From NCBI GenBank assembly GCA_041568335.1, contig JBFFZZ010000002.1:1-40237 (forward strand): a stretch of 40,237 nt of DNA, read 5' to 3'. The DNA is from WVWW01 sp041568335 (GTDB taxonomy: Bacteria > Acidobacteriota > Polarisedimenticolia > Polarisedimenticolales > Polarisedimenticolaceae). The notes below the pieces were generated by a model. That model saw only the letters and a program-made list of their open reading frames with translations, was not told the origin of the DNA and did not search any database. Positions 1 to 6,961 of this stretch are shown piece by piece; position 1 is the first letter of the stretch; every line of letters starts with the position of its first letter. A program made the position numbers and the translations under genes.

Positions 1-593
1 GCGCCTACTCGATCCCCTCACTGGTCGAGCAGCTGACCTTCGAGACCACGGCGAAGTTCATCCTCTGCATCGAGACCGGCGGCATGTTCCAGCGGTTGCA
101 GAGCCACAAGTTCTGGCGCAAGAAGAAGTGCATCCTGATCTCGCTGGCCGGTGTGCCGACACGTGCCACGCGACGTTTCGTCAGGCGACTTTCCGATCAG
201 TGCAAGCTACCGGTCTACGCCTTCGTCGATTGCGACCCGTACGGCATCTCCAACATCTACCGCACGCTCAAGGTGGGTTCCGGGAACGCCGCGCACATCA
301 ACAAGTTCTTCTGCGTGCCCAACGCCCGGTTCCTCGGCGTGACGCCCCAGGACATCGTCGATTACAAGCTGCCGACCCACCCGTTGAAGCCCGTGGACAT
401 CAAGCGGGCCAACGACGCGCTCAAGAACGACCCGTTCTTCAAGCGCCACAAGGAGTGGCAGACCGCGATCAAGCAGCTGCTCAAGATGAACGCCCGCGCG
501 GAGCAACAGGCGCTGGCGCGCTGGGGGTTGAACTACGTGATCGAGGAGTACCTGCCGAACAAGCTGAGGGCGGTCAAGAAGTTCCTGCCCTGA
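1..593 (+). CDS. top6A: DNA topoisomerase VI subunit A, C-terminal part
   Basis: This is the C-terminal ~196 residues of the Spo11-like catalytic subunit of type IIB topoisomerase VI. The reading frame is open from base 3 at the window edge, so the 5' end and the catalytic tyrosine domain lie outside the window. The visible part is the Toprim domain: an early acidic residue in the CIETGGM stretch, then the DCDPYG motif that in this family helps bind Mg2+, followed by the helical C-terminus ending in KKFLP. With subunit B (GHKL ATPase), normally encoded next door and not visible here, the enzyme relaxes and decatenates DNA by ATP-driven double-strand passage. Topo VI is typical of archaea and plants and patchy in bacteria. 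The gene is convergent with the algH-like gene, with a 7-base gap. The identification rests on strong, collinear family motifs. Confidence 0.93.
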   Translation, partial: AYSIPSLVEQLTFETTAKFILCIETGGMFQRLQSHKFWRKKKCILISLAGVPTRATRRFVRRLSDQCKLPVYAFVDCDPYGISNIYRTLKVGSGNAAHINKFFCVPNARFLGVTPQDIVDYKLPTHPLKPVDIKRANDALKNDPFFKRHKEWQTAIKQLLKMNARAEQQALARWGLNYVIEEYLPNKLRAVKKFLP

Positions 594-600
594 GGCCGCG

Positions 601-1152
601 CTAGGCCTGCACGGACCCACCCTGGACCAGGGCGCCGGGCTCGATTCCCTGGCGTCTCAGGACGTCGGCCCACAGATCGTCCGGGTCGGCGTCCAGCACG
701 CTCGCGGCATCGGCCGGAGCGTGGACCCAGGCGCCCTCTTCGATCTCCCGCTCCAGCTGACCCGCCGCCCAGCCGGTGTACCCGGAGTAGCAGTGGAAAC
801 GGCCGCTCTTGAGATGGCACAACCGCCCGAGCGTGCCTCGCGAGGCGCTCACATGGAGGCCCTCGCAGATGCGGTGCCCCTCGGGGTCGACGTGCTCGTC
901 GCCGTAAACGACGATGCCCTGCTCGGGTTGAACCGGACCGCCCTGTCGGACGCGCTTTTCCGAGTCCCCTTCGTAGGGGATCCGGTGATCGCTGCAGAGA
1001 TCCGCGAGCAACATCGGGCTCTCACGGTTGATCACGACACCCAGCGCGCCTTCCTCGTTGCGTTCGAGGAGGAACACGACCGATTGCTTGAAGTTGGGGT
1101 CCTGCATCTGTGGGACGGCGATCAGGAACCCGGGTGCGAGTGCGTCGCTCAT
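601..1152 (-). CDS. algH: YqgE/AlgH family protein
   Basis: A 183-residue protein of the YqgE/AlgH (DUF179) family, the usual length for the family. The diagnostic N-terminus is present (APGFLIAVPQMQDPNF, then SVVFLLERNEEGALGVVINR), followed by a GGPV stretch and the Y-SGYTGWAAGQLEREI segment typical of the family's second half. The molecular function of the family is not settled; AlgH was named as a regulator of alginate in Pseudomonas, but the fold does not suggest a DNA-binding role. The protein is predicted to be cytoplasmic. The start at base 1152 gives the family-typical N-terminus MSDALAPGF. The gene stands alone on its strand, convergent with top6A and divergent from the response regulator. 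Confidence 0.93.
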   Translation of the reverse strand: MSDALAPGFLIAVPQMQDPNFKQSVVFLLERNEEGALGVVINRESPMLLADLCSDHRIPYEGDSEKRVRQGGPVQPEQGIVVYGDEHVDPEGHRICEGLHVSASRGTLGRLCHLKSGRFHCYSGYTGWAAGQLEREIEEGAWVHAPADAASVLDADPDDLWADVLRRQGIEPGALVQGGSVQA

Positions 1153-1250
1153 GACTTCATTTTGCCCCCAAATGGTCCTTCGTGCACGGGAAACTGGATT
1201 CGGGATTTCCGAGGCCTATCTTTCCATGGAGGAAAGGGCTCGAGGCTGTG

Positions 1251-1640
1251 ATGGAAGTGCTGATCGTCGAGGACGAGCGCGAGGTCGCGGAGCTCATCCG
1301 CGACTCGCTGCAGCCGTTGGGGATGCAGTGCCGCATCGCCGCGGATGCCGGTGCGGCCGACCGCGCGCTGGCCGAACGGCGCGTCGACGCCGTGACCCTC
1401 GACCTCGGGATCCCCGGACGGTCCGGCGTCGAATGGCTCGAGATCATCGCCGAGCGCCAACCGCAGCTGGCCCGGCGCACGCTCGTGATCACCGGTCTCG
1501 ACTTGCAGCGCGAGCTCGTCGAACGCCTGGCCCGCTGCGGCGCCGGAATCCTGGCCAAGCCGTTCAGCGTGAACGGACTGCACGAGGCCGCGCGCAGCCA
1601 GTTCGCGCGCCCGATTCACCTCAGCGCCAACCTCAATTGA
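1251..1640 (+). CDS. Single-domain response regulator (receiver only)
   Basis: A 129-residue CheY-like receiver without an output domain. The acidic pocket is in VEDEREV near the N-terminus, the phospho-acceptor Asp is in VTLDLGIPGRSG, the switch Thr is in LVITGLD, and the conserved Lys is in ILAKPFSV, so the full phosphorylation machinery appears intact. The ATG at 1251 is preferred because the receiver strand begins directly with MEVLIVEDE and a GGAGGAAAGG stretch lies at 1228-1237 with GAGG closer at 1242. An in-frame GTG at 1248 and an ATG at 1182 are possible but would add non-receiver residues. No histidine kinase is adjacent, so the partner is unknown. Its stop codon overlaps the -35 box of the tRNA-Cys promoter. 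Confidence 0.88.
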   Translation: MEVLIVEDEREVAELIRDSLQPLGMQCRIAADAGAADRALAERRVDAVTLDLGIPGRSGVEWLEIIAERQPQLARRTLVITGLDLQRELVERLARCGAGILAKPFSVNGLHEAARSQFARPIHLSANLN

Positions 1641-1665
1641 CCTGGCCCGGGCCTGTTTGTATATT
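1637..1665 (+). promoter_or_regulatory. Sigma-70 promoter of tRNA-Cys
   Basis: A TTGACC box at 1637-1642 and a TATATT box at 1660-1665 are separated by exactly 17 bases. This places the expected transcription start near 1672, about 11 bases before the mature tRNA. The -35 box contains the TGA stop codon of the response regulator gene. This is a sequence reading and not an experimental start site. Confidence 0.75.
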
Positions 1666-1682
1666 GCGCCCTCTCCCGGCAT

Positions 1683-1757
<75 letters not shown>

Positions 1758-1778
1758 AGTAGGACCAACGACTACACG

Positions 1779-2077
1779 GTGTGATCGACAGACCTGCGAG
1801 AAACAGGTCGATCCACACGTTCGCCACCACGATTACAACTCGTGCCCTCCGCTCCACACTTTTGAATCTTGATCGTTCGGCTAGCGCCGATAACCGGACG
1901 ATTCTCACGCCGCTCCACCTGGCACGAACCTGGCAACAACGACCGACGACGCCCGGCGAGAAGTCCTGGGTGTCCAGGAGGAGACAGGGTGGCAGCCCGC
2001 CACCGAGGCAAGATGGAGAACCTACGGCGAACCGGCACACCCACCTAGCGTCCGTTCCTTCGGGTTCCGTCTGACGG
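1779..2077 (+). ncRNA. Candidate structured RNA / tRNA-Cys 3' trailer
   Basis: There is no convincing protein gene between the tRNA and 2348, but this part is rich in hairpins read on the plus strand. They are: an imperfect stem spanning 1779-1818 (GACCTG/CAGGTC core); CACGA-TTACAAC-TCGTG at 1828-1844; a 9-bp stem at 1872-1880/1894-1902; TCCTGG/CCAGGA with a 4-base loop at 1964-1979; and GGTGGC/GCCACC at 1988-2004. An 8-base direct repeat ACCTGGCA occurs at 1917 and 1928. The stretch ends in a strong intrinsic terminator. It could be a long 3' trailer of the tRNA-Cys transcript, an independent small RNA, or just structured spacer. It does not match RNase P, SRP RNA, tmRNA or riboswitch cores that I can recall. 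Confidence 0.3.
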
Positions 2078-2117
2078 CGGCCCTCCGGGAGTTTCTCCCG
2101 GGGGGCCGTTTCTTTTT
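2078..2117 (+). terminator. Strong intrinsic terminator
   Basis: A 14-bp stem (2078-2091 with 2095-2108, one G-T wobble) closes a TTT loop and is followed directly by the T-rich tract TTTCTTTTT at 2109-2117. No protein gene lies between it and the tRNA-Cys gene on this strand, so it most likely ends the tRNA-Cys transcript or an independent RNA from 1779-2077. Confidence 0.85.
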
Positions 2118-2348
2118 GGGTCGGGAGCTACTTGCGCCGGTAGGTCCCGTGAACTCCGCGAACGCCTCGCGAACGCCGTTGTCGCGGACCCGGTGCAGCA
2201 ACGCCGTCTCTTGCGTGTCGTTCACGATGACCGCCGTTTCACGTATCGCCGATCCCTTCATCCCCCATGAGTGCTCCGGGAGCCGCAAAACGCTACACGC
2301 AAAATCAAAAAAAACAGGGGCTCGCCCCCCGTCCTATACCATGAGGCC
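2118..2348. other. Intergenic region upstream of sulfatase-like gene
   Basis: This is 231 bases without a supported gene. It contains an A-rich run near 2305-2316 and a short G/C palindrome at about 2318-2330 just before the sulfatase-like start, presumably leader and promoter DNA. I see no clear -35/-10 pair. A minus-strand open frame (about 2022-2261) has coding-like third positions but runs through the terminator and matches nothing I recognise. Confidence 0.4.
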
Positions 2349-3944
2349 ATGGGCCGGTGCCTGACGATCCTCGTCGCGAGCTTGATCGGTGTTTGCCAGG
2401 TTTCCTGTAAGCCGTCGCCCCCGCCGGTCAACATCCTGGTGCTCTCCGTCGACACCCTGCGCGCGGATCGCCTCGGGGTCTACGGTAACGACGTCTGGGG
2501 CGATTCGCCGTCACCGCACATCGATGCGCTGGCGTCGCACGGGACCACGTTCGACCGTTCCTACGCCCCGCGCGGGCAGACCCGCCCCTCGGTCGCGGCG
2601 TTCCTGACCGGCAAGTACCCGATCACGACCGGCGTGCGCGAGAACGGCACGTTCCTGAGGGAGCGGCATCTCACGTTCATCCAGCGACTCGCCGACGCGG
2701 GGCATCAGACGGGGGTGTTCCTGTCCAACTTCCGCACCGACAGCATGGGCAGCGGCTGGGCCTACCGCGGCGCCGAGGTCCGCCGGCAGGGGCACGATCC
2801 CGGCGATCCGGAGGCCGACTCGCGGCGCCAGGTGCTCTGGGACGATCGCGTCGAGCAAGCAACGGTCGATTTTCTCGACAGCGTCGACCGCGACCGGCCG
2901 TTCACCGCCTACGTCCATTTCTTCGACGTGCACAAGCCGTTCAACCCGCCCGAGGGGTACGACCGCTACGGGATCGTGGACGATCTACCGGCGGCGCTCC
3001 GACCCGGCACGACCGGCGAGACGATCCACGAGCGGATCGACGAGATCACGCGCACCGACCGGCCGTTCGGCGAGGGCGAGCACCGCCGCATCCTCGGGCT
3101 CTACGACGGCACCGTGACGGCGACGGACGACCGCATCGGTCGGATCCTCGCCAAGCTCGAGCAGATCGGCGAGCGCGACGATACGGTGATCGTCTTGACC
3201 TCCGACCACGGTGAGGAGCTGTTCGATCGCAACCGCTACGCCTACCACGGCAACAGCATCTACGAGGGCGTGCTGCGCGTGCCGCTGATCATCGCCGGCC
3301 CGGGGCTGGCCGCGGGGGTCCGCCGGGACGTTCCCGTCATGAACATCGACGTCACGGCGACGATCCTCGACCTCGCGGGTCTGTCGCAGCCGGCCGACAT
3401 CGAGGGGCGCAGCCTGGCCTCCGTGTTGAGAGGGGAGTCGGTCGATCCCGTGCGCGAGCACCTGTTCTTCGAGTGGCAGAACGAGATCTACGCGGTGAGC
3501 GACGGCGACCACGCGTACGTCTTCAACCCCGACCACACGGAGCCGATGAAGTCGCCGTTCCTCGAGCTCCAGGATCGGGATTACCTGGCGCGGTTGGACT
3601 ACACGCCGACGAGAACCGCCTACGCGATCGATTGCTACGAGGGCTACGACCTGCCGGCCGATCCGCTCCAGGCCTCCAACCTGCTCGGCGATTTGCCGGC
3701 CGGCGCCGGGGGAGACCCGCAACGTCTCCCCGCGCCGTTCGGCGACCTGCGGCGCGCGCTCGCGGCGTGGCTCAACGACCCCGCGCACGAGAAGACGATG
3801 TCCTGGCCGGGGCTCGATCAACAGGCCGACGCGATCCACCGCGAGCTCGAGCAGCTTCGCTCGCTGGGCTATGTCGGCATCGCGCCGCAGGCCGTCGGAG
3901 GGCCCCAGGACCGACGTTACTTGAACGATTGTGGCGGGAGTTGA
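2349..3944 (+). CDS. Sulfatase-like hydrolase (Thr active site), probable lipoprotein
   Basis: A 531-residue member of the alkaline phosphatase/sulfatase superfamily. Metal-site motifs are visible: SVDTLRADRLGVYG (Asp35, Asp40) and TSDHGEEL near residue 280. At the position where sulfatases have the Cys/Ser of C-x-P-x-R, which becomes formylglycine, this protein has Thr78 (TRPSVAAFLTG). A classical FGly sulfatase is therefore unlikely, and a phosphoesterase or transferase with a Thr nucleophile is an alternative. The N-terminus MGRCLTILVASLIGVCQVSC is hydrophobic and ends in a lipobox-like Cys, suggesting export and lipid anchoring. ATG 2349 is chosen because it begins this signal sequence; upstream residues are unlike it. 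The C-terminus carries LRSLGYV, shared with the other sulfatase-like protein at 6958-8319. It is convergent with glgP, 12 bases away. The substrate is unknown. Confidence 0.85.
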   Translation: MGRCLTILVASLIGVCQVSCKPSPPPVNILVLSVDTLRADRLGVYGNDVWGDSPSPHIDALASHGTTFDRSYAPRGQTRPSVAAFLTGKYPITTGVRENGTFLRERHLTFIQRLADAGHQTGVFLSNFRTDSMGSGWAYRGAEVRRQGHDPGDPEADSRRQVLWDDRVEQATVDFLDSVDRDRPFTAYVHFFDVHKPFNPPEGYDRYGIVDDLPAALRPGTTGETIHERIDEITRTDRPFGEGEHRRILGLYDGTVTATDDRIGRILAKLEQIGERDDTVIVLTSDHGEELFDRNRYAYHGNSIYEGVLRVPLIIAGPGLAAGVRRDVPVMNIDVTATILDLAGLSQPADIEGRSLASVLRGESVDPVREHLFFEWQNEIYAVSDGDHAYVFNPDHTEPMKSPFLELQDRDYLARLDYTPTRTAYAIDCYEGYDLPADPLQASNLLGDLPAGAGGDPQRLPAPFGDLRRALAAWLNDPAHEKTMSWPGLDQQADAIHRELEQLRSLGYVGIAPQAVGGPQDRRYLNDCGGS

Positions 3945-3956
3945 GTCCGGCCGCCG

Positions 3957-6095
3957 TCACGACCGGGGCCGCGCCGCGGTTCGCAGGTAATAGCGCTCGG
4001 CGTATTCGCTGACCATCCGCGACGTCCCGAAACGCGGGGCCAGCTCGGCGATCGCGTGCTTCATCTTCCGGATCCACTCCCGCGGCAGGCCGTCCTCATC
4101 GCGGTCGTAGTAGCAGGGGACGACCTCCTCGGCCAGCACGCGGTAGACCGCCGCGGCGTCGACCCGGTCTTCCTCGGCCTCGTCGTCGGGTCGCTCCTCG
4201 GGCCCGATGGCCCAGCCGTGCGCGGGGTCGTAGGCCTCGCGCCACCAGCCGTCGAGCACGCTCAGGTTGAGCACGCCGTTCATCGCGGCCTTCATGCCCG
4301 AGGTGCCGCTCGCCTCCAGCGGCCGCCGCGGGTTGTTGAGCCATACGTCGACGCCCTGCACCATGTAGCGGCCGATACGCATGTCGTAGTTCTCGAGGAA
4401 CAGCACCCGGCCCCGCAGCTCCGGATCGAGGGTCGACTGCCAGATGCGGCGGATCAGCTCCTGCCCGGGGCGGTCCGCCGGATGCGCCTTGCCGGCGAAC
4501 AGGAACTGCAGCGGGCGCTCCGCGGCCGTCACGATCCGTTTCAGCTCGTCGAGGTCGCGCAGGATCAGATCGGCACGCTTGTACGTCGCGAAGCGGCGCG
4601 CGAATCCGATCAGCAGGACGTCGGGATCGAGGATGTGATCGAGCTCTCGAAGCTCGTCGGGCGAGCGGCCGTGCCGCGCGAGCTGCTCGCGCAGTCGTTC
4701 GCGCGCGACGCGTACCAAACGGTTCTTCTGGATCCGGTGCGCCTCCCACAGGTCGGCGTCGGTCGTCTGCTCCATCGCCTCGGCGAACGGCTTGATCGAT
4801 TGCTCGTCGTCGAACTCGCCGAACCGCGAGCTCAGCAGCTCGTGCATCTCGGGACCGATCCAGGTCGCCTCGTGAACCCCGTTGGTGATGTGCTCGATCG
4901 GACCATGGCCGTCTTTTTCAAGAAGCGTGTTCCAGATACTTCCGGCAATGCGACCGTGCAGTTCGCTGACCCCGTTGGCGCGTCTGCTCGTGCGCAGCGC
5001 CAGCGCGGTCAGGTTGAACTGACCCTCCTCGACGGTGGCCAGGTCGATCACGCGCTCCGCCGGGACGCCGCTTTCCGCGGACCACGGCTCGACGTAACGG
5101 CGAACCAGGTCGGTGTCGAACACCTCGTTGCCCGCCGGGACCGGCGTGTGGGTGGTGAAGACGGCGTTGGCGCGGATCGTCTTCAGCGCCGCGTCGAAGT
5201 TTCCGGTTTCCCGGAGCGCGGTGGCCAGACGGTCGAGCGACAGCAGGGAGGAGTGCCCTTCGTTCATGTGCCAGACCGACGGGTCGATCCCCAGCGCGCG
5301 CAGCAGCTTCGCCCCGCCGACCCCCAGGACCCACTCCTGACAGAAACGCATCTCGCGGCCGCTGACGTAGAGCACCGAGGTGATCGCCTGATCGGCGGGG
5401 TGATTCTCCGCGAGATCGGTGTCCAGCAGCAGCACCGGGACGCGGCCGATCTGCGCTTTCCAGACGCCGAGCCGCAGCGTGCGACCTGCCAGCGGGAGAT
5501 CGATCCGCAGATCGCGGCCTTCGGCGTCGACCACGGCGAGCAGCGGGACGCGCGAGGGGTCGTAATCCGGGTAGAAGTGCTCCTGCTGCCCATCCGGATC
5601 GACGATCTGACGGAAGTACCCGTGCCGGTACATCAGACCGATGCCGATGAACGGCAGCCCGAGATCGCTGGCCGACTTGGAATGGTCGCCGGAGAGGATC
5701 CCCAGGCCGCCCGAGTAGACGTGGAGCGACTCGTGCCAGCCGTACTCCGTCGAGAAGTAGGCGATCGGACCGGCACCGTCCGACCCGCGTTGCTCGAACC
5801 AGGTCGGCTCGTCGGAGGCCATGTAACCGTCGAAACGCTCGACCAGATCGCGGTAGCCGCGAATGAACTCCTCGGTGTGGTCCAGCTCGTGCCAGCGCTG
5901 CGGGTCCATGTCGATCAGCAGCTCGATCGGGTTGCGGTAACGCGCCCAGCAGCCCGGATCCATCCGGTTGAACAGTTTCCGGGCCTGCGGTGTCCAGGTC
6001 CACCACAGGTTGTAGGCGATGTCGCGGAGCCGCGAGAACTGCAGCGGGACCTGAATCCTCTCGGGAGCACGTGTCTTGATCTCGGGAAGCGCCAT
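3957..6095 (-). CDS. glgP: Alpha-glucan phosphorylase (GT35)
   Basis: A 712-residue glycogen/maltodextrin phosphorylase of the shorter 'alpha-glucan family phosphorylase' type, which releases glucose-1-phosphate from alpha-1,4-glucans in the cytoplasm. The N-terminal part (IAYNLWWTWTPQARKLF and following) is the DUF3417 region that marks this type. The GT35 core follows with STEYGWHESLHVYSGGLGILSGD in pieces around residues 110-135. The pyridoxal-phosphate lysine is Lys602 in GTSGMKAAMNG. Start ATG 6095 gives MALPEIKTRAP and has GAGG about 8 bases upstream. A perfect 8-bp inverted repeat sits immediately upstream of the ribosome site (6108-6126). The gene is divergent from the exonuclease gene. 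No other glycogen gene is in the window, so it is not in a glg operon here. Confidence 0.95.
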   Translation of the reverse strand: MALPEIKTRAPERIQVPLQFSRLRDIAYNLWWTWTPQARKLFNRMDPGCWARYRNPIELLIDMDPQRWHELDHTEEFIRGYRDLVERFDGYMASDEPTWFEQRGSDGAGPIAYFSTEYGWHESLHVYSGGLGILSGDHSKSASDLGLPFIGIGLMYRHGYFRQIVDPDGQQEHFYPDYDPSRVPLLAVVDAEGRDLRIDLPLAGRTLRLGVWKAQIGRVPVLLLDTDLAENHPADQAITSVLYVSGREMRFCQEWVLGVGGAKLLRALGIDPSVWHMNEGHSSLLSLDRLATALRETGNFDAALKTIRANAVFTTHTPVPAGNEVFDTDLVRRYVEPWSAESGVPAERVIDLATVEEGQFNLTALALRTSRRANGVSELHGRIAGSIWNTLLEKDGHGPIEHITNGVHEATWIGPEMHELLSSRFGEFDDEQSIKPFAEAMEQTTDADLWEAHRIQKNRLVRVARERLREQLARHGRSPDELRELDHILDPDVLLIGFARRFATYKRADLILRDLDELKRIVTAAERPLQFLFAGKAHPADRPGQELIRRIWQSTLDPELRGRVLFLENYDMRIGRYMVQGVDVWLNNPRRPLEASGTSGMKAAMNGVLNLSVLDGWWREAYDPAHGWAIGPEERPDDEAEEDRVDAAAVYRVLAEEVVPCYYDRDEDGLPREWIRKMKHAIAELAPRFGTSRMVSEYAERYYLRTAARPRS

Positions 6096-6107
6096 CCGCA
6101 GACCTCG

Positions 6108-6126
6108 CGCCGCATACGATGCGGCG
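6108..6126 (-). promoter_or_regulatory. Perfect inverted repeat in glgP leader
   Basis: CGCCGCAT and ATGCGGCG form a perfect 8-bp inverted repeat with a 3-base spacer. It lies 12 bases upstream of the glgP start and abuts the GAGG ribosome site at 6103-6106. In RNA it would be a stable hairpin next to the Shine-Dalgarno sequence; in DNA it could be an operator. Which of these applies, if either, is inference. Confidence 0.4.
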
Positions 6127-6190
6127 ATTTTCGGGCCGGAGAGATTACACTAGGGGTCCTCCGTCGTACCACTCATCGCGAAAGGCCGCC

Positions 6191-6961
6191 GTGACCGCTC
6201 TGCATTTGACCCGACCGATCGTTTGCTTCGACCTCGAGACCACCGGGGTCGACCCGGCAACCGACCGGATCGTCCAGATCTCGGTCCTCCGGGTGGAGCC
6301 CGACGGCAGCCGCCAGGTGCGCACGCGGAAGATCAACCCGGGACGGCCGATCCCACCCGAAGCCACCGCGGTCCACGGGATCCGCGACGAGGACGTGGCC
6401 GACGCCCCGACTTTCCGGCGCATCGCCAAGGGGTTGCTCGACCTGCTCGACGGTGCGGATCTCGCCGGTTTCAACGTCTCCCGGTTCGACATCCCGCTCC
6501 TCGATCGCGAGTTTCGCGACTGCGGCCTGAGCCTCGGGCTCGATCAACGCCGCATCGTCGACGCGATGACGATCTTCCACCGCATGGAGCCTCGCGATCT
6601 GTCCGCGGCCACGAAGTTTTACCTCGGGCGCGAGCACAGCGGCGCGCACGACGCCGAGGCGGACGTCGTCGCATCGTTCGAGGTCCTCGAGGCCCAGCTC
6701 GAGCGCTACGGAGACCTGCCGCGAAGCGTGGACGAACTGGACGCATGGATCCGCCAAGTCCCCGAGAACGCGGCCGATCCGGACGGCAAGTTCGTCCACG
6801 AGGACGGCAAGGTCGTCTTCAACTTCGGCCGGCACAAGGGCAAGCCCCTGGCCGAGGTCGCGGCGAGCGCTCCGGATTACCTGCAGTGGATTCTCGGAAG
6901 CGACTTCCCGGAAGACGCGAAACGGTTCGTTCGCGAGGTGCTGGACGGGCCGGCGGACTAG
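6191..6961 (+). CDS. DnaQ-family 3'-5' exonuclease with ExoX-like C-terminal domain
   Basis: A 256-residue DEDDh exonuclease. Exo I is CFDLETTG (Asp14, Glu16), Exo II is LAGFNVSRFDIPLL with Asp, and Exo III is HDAEADV with His and Asp, so all catalytic positions are present. After residue ~205 comes NFGRHKGKPL...PDYLQWIL, the small domain found at the C-terminus of ExoX-like nucleases. The likely role is DNA 3'-end trimming in repair, or a Pol III epsilon-like function; a dedicated replicative DnaQ is not shown. The GTG at 6191 is chosen because AAAGG lies 5 bases upstream and the fold begins just after it. The ATG at 6119 would add 24 residues unlike the family. The end overlaps the convergent sulfatase-like gene by 4 bases. 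Confidence 0.88.
   Translation: MTALHLTRPIVCFDLETTGVDPATDRIVQISVLRVEPDGSRQVRTRKINPGRPIPPEATAVHGIRDEDVADAPTFRRIAKGLLDLLDGADLAGFNVSRFDIPLLDREFRDCGLSLGLDQRRIVDAMTIFHRMEPRDLSAATKFYLGREHSGAHDAEADVVASFEVLEAQLERYGDLPRSVDELDAWIRQVPENAADPDGKFVHEDGKVVFNFGRHKGKPLAEVAASAPDYLQWILGSDFPEDAKRFVREVLDGPAD

Noticed and set aside
1828..1920. tRNA-like 3' fragments behind tRNA-Cys (T-arm-like hairpin, GCTCCACC stretches)
   Set aside because: A T-arm-like hairpin is present, but no matching 5' acceptor half, anticodon arm or CCA context could be built, so neither a second tRNA nor tmRNA is supported.
2022..2288. Minus-strand open frame of 88 codons between the terminator and the sulfatase-like gene
   Set aside because: Third positions look coding-like, but it reads through the strong terminator hairpin, has no clear ribosome site and resembles no family.
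2318..2330. Short G/C palindrome next to an A run, possible minus-strand terminator
   Set aside because: The stem is only 4-5 bp and no minus-strand gene ends nearby.
4056..6194. A 712-codon open frame on the plus strand, opposite glgP
   Set aside because: It mirrors glgP in the complementary frame, a common result of GC-rich codon bias. Its composition is low in hydrophobic order, and glgP has clear family motifs.
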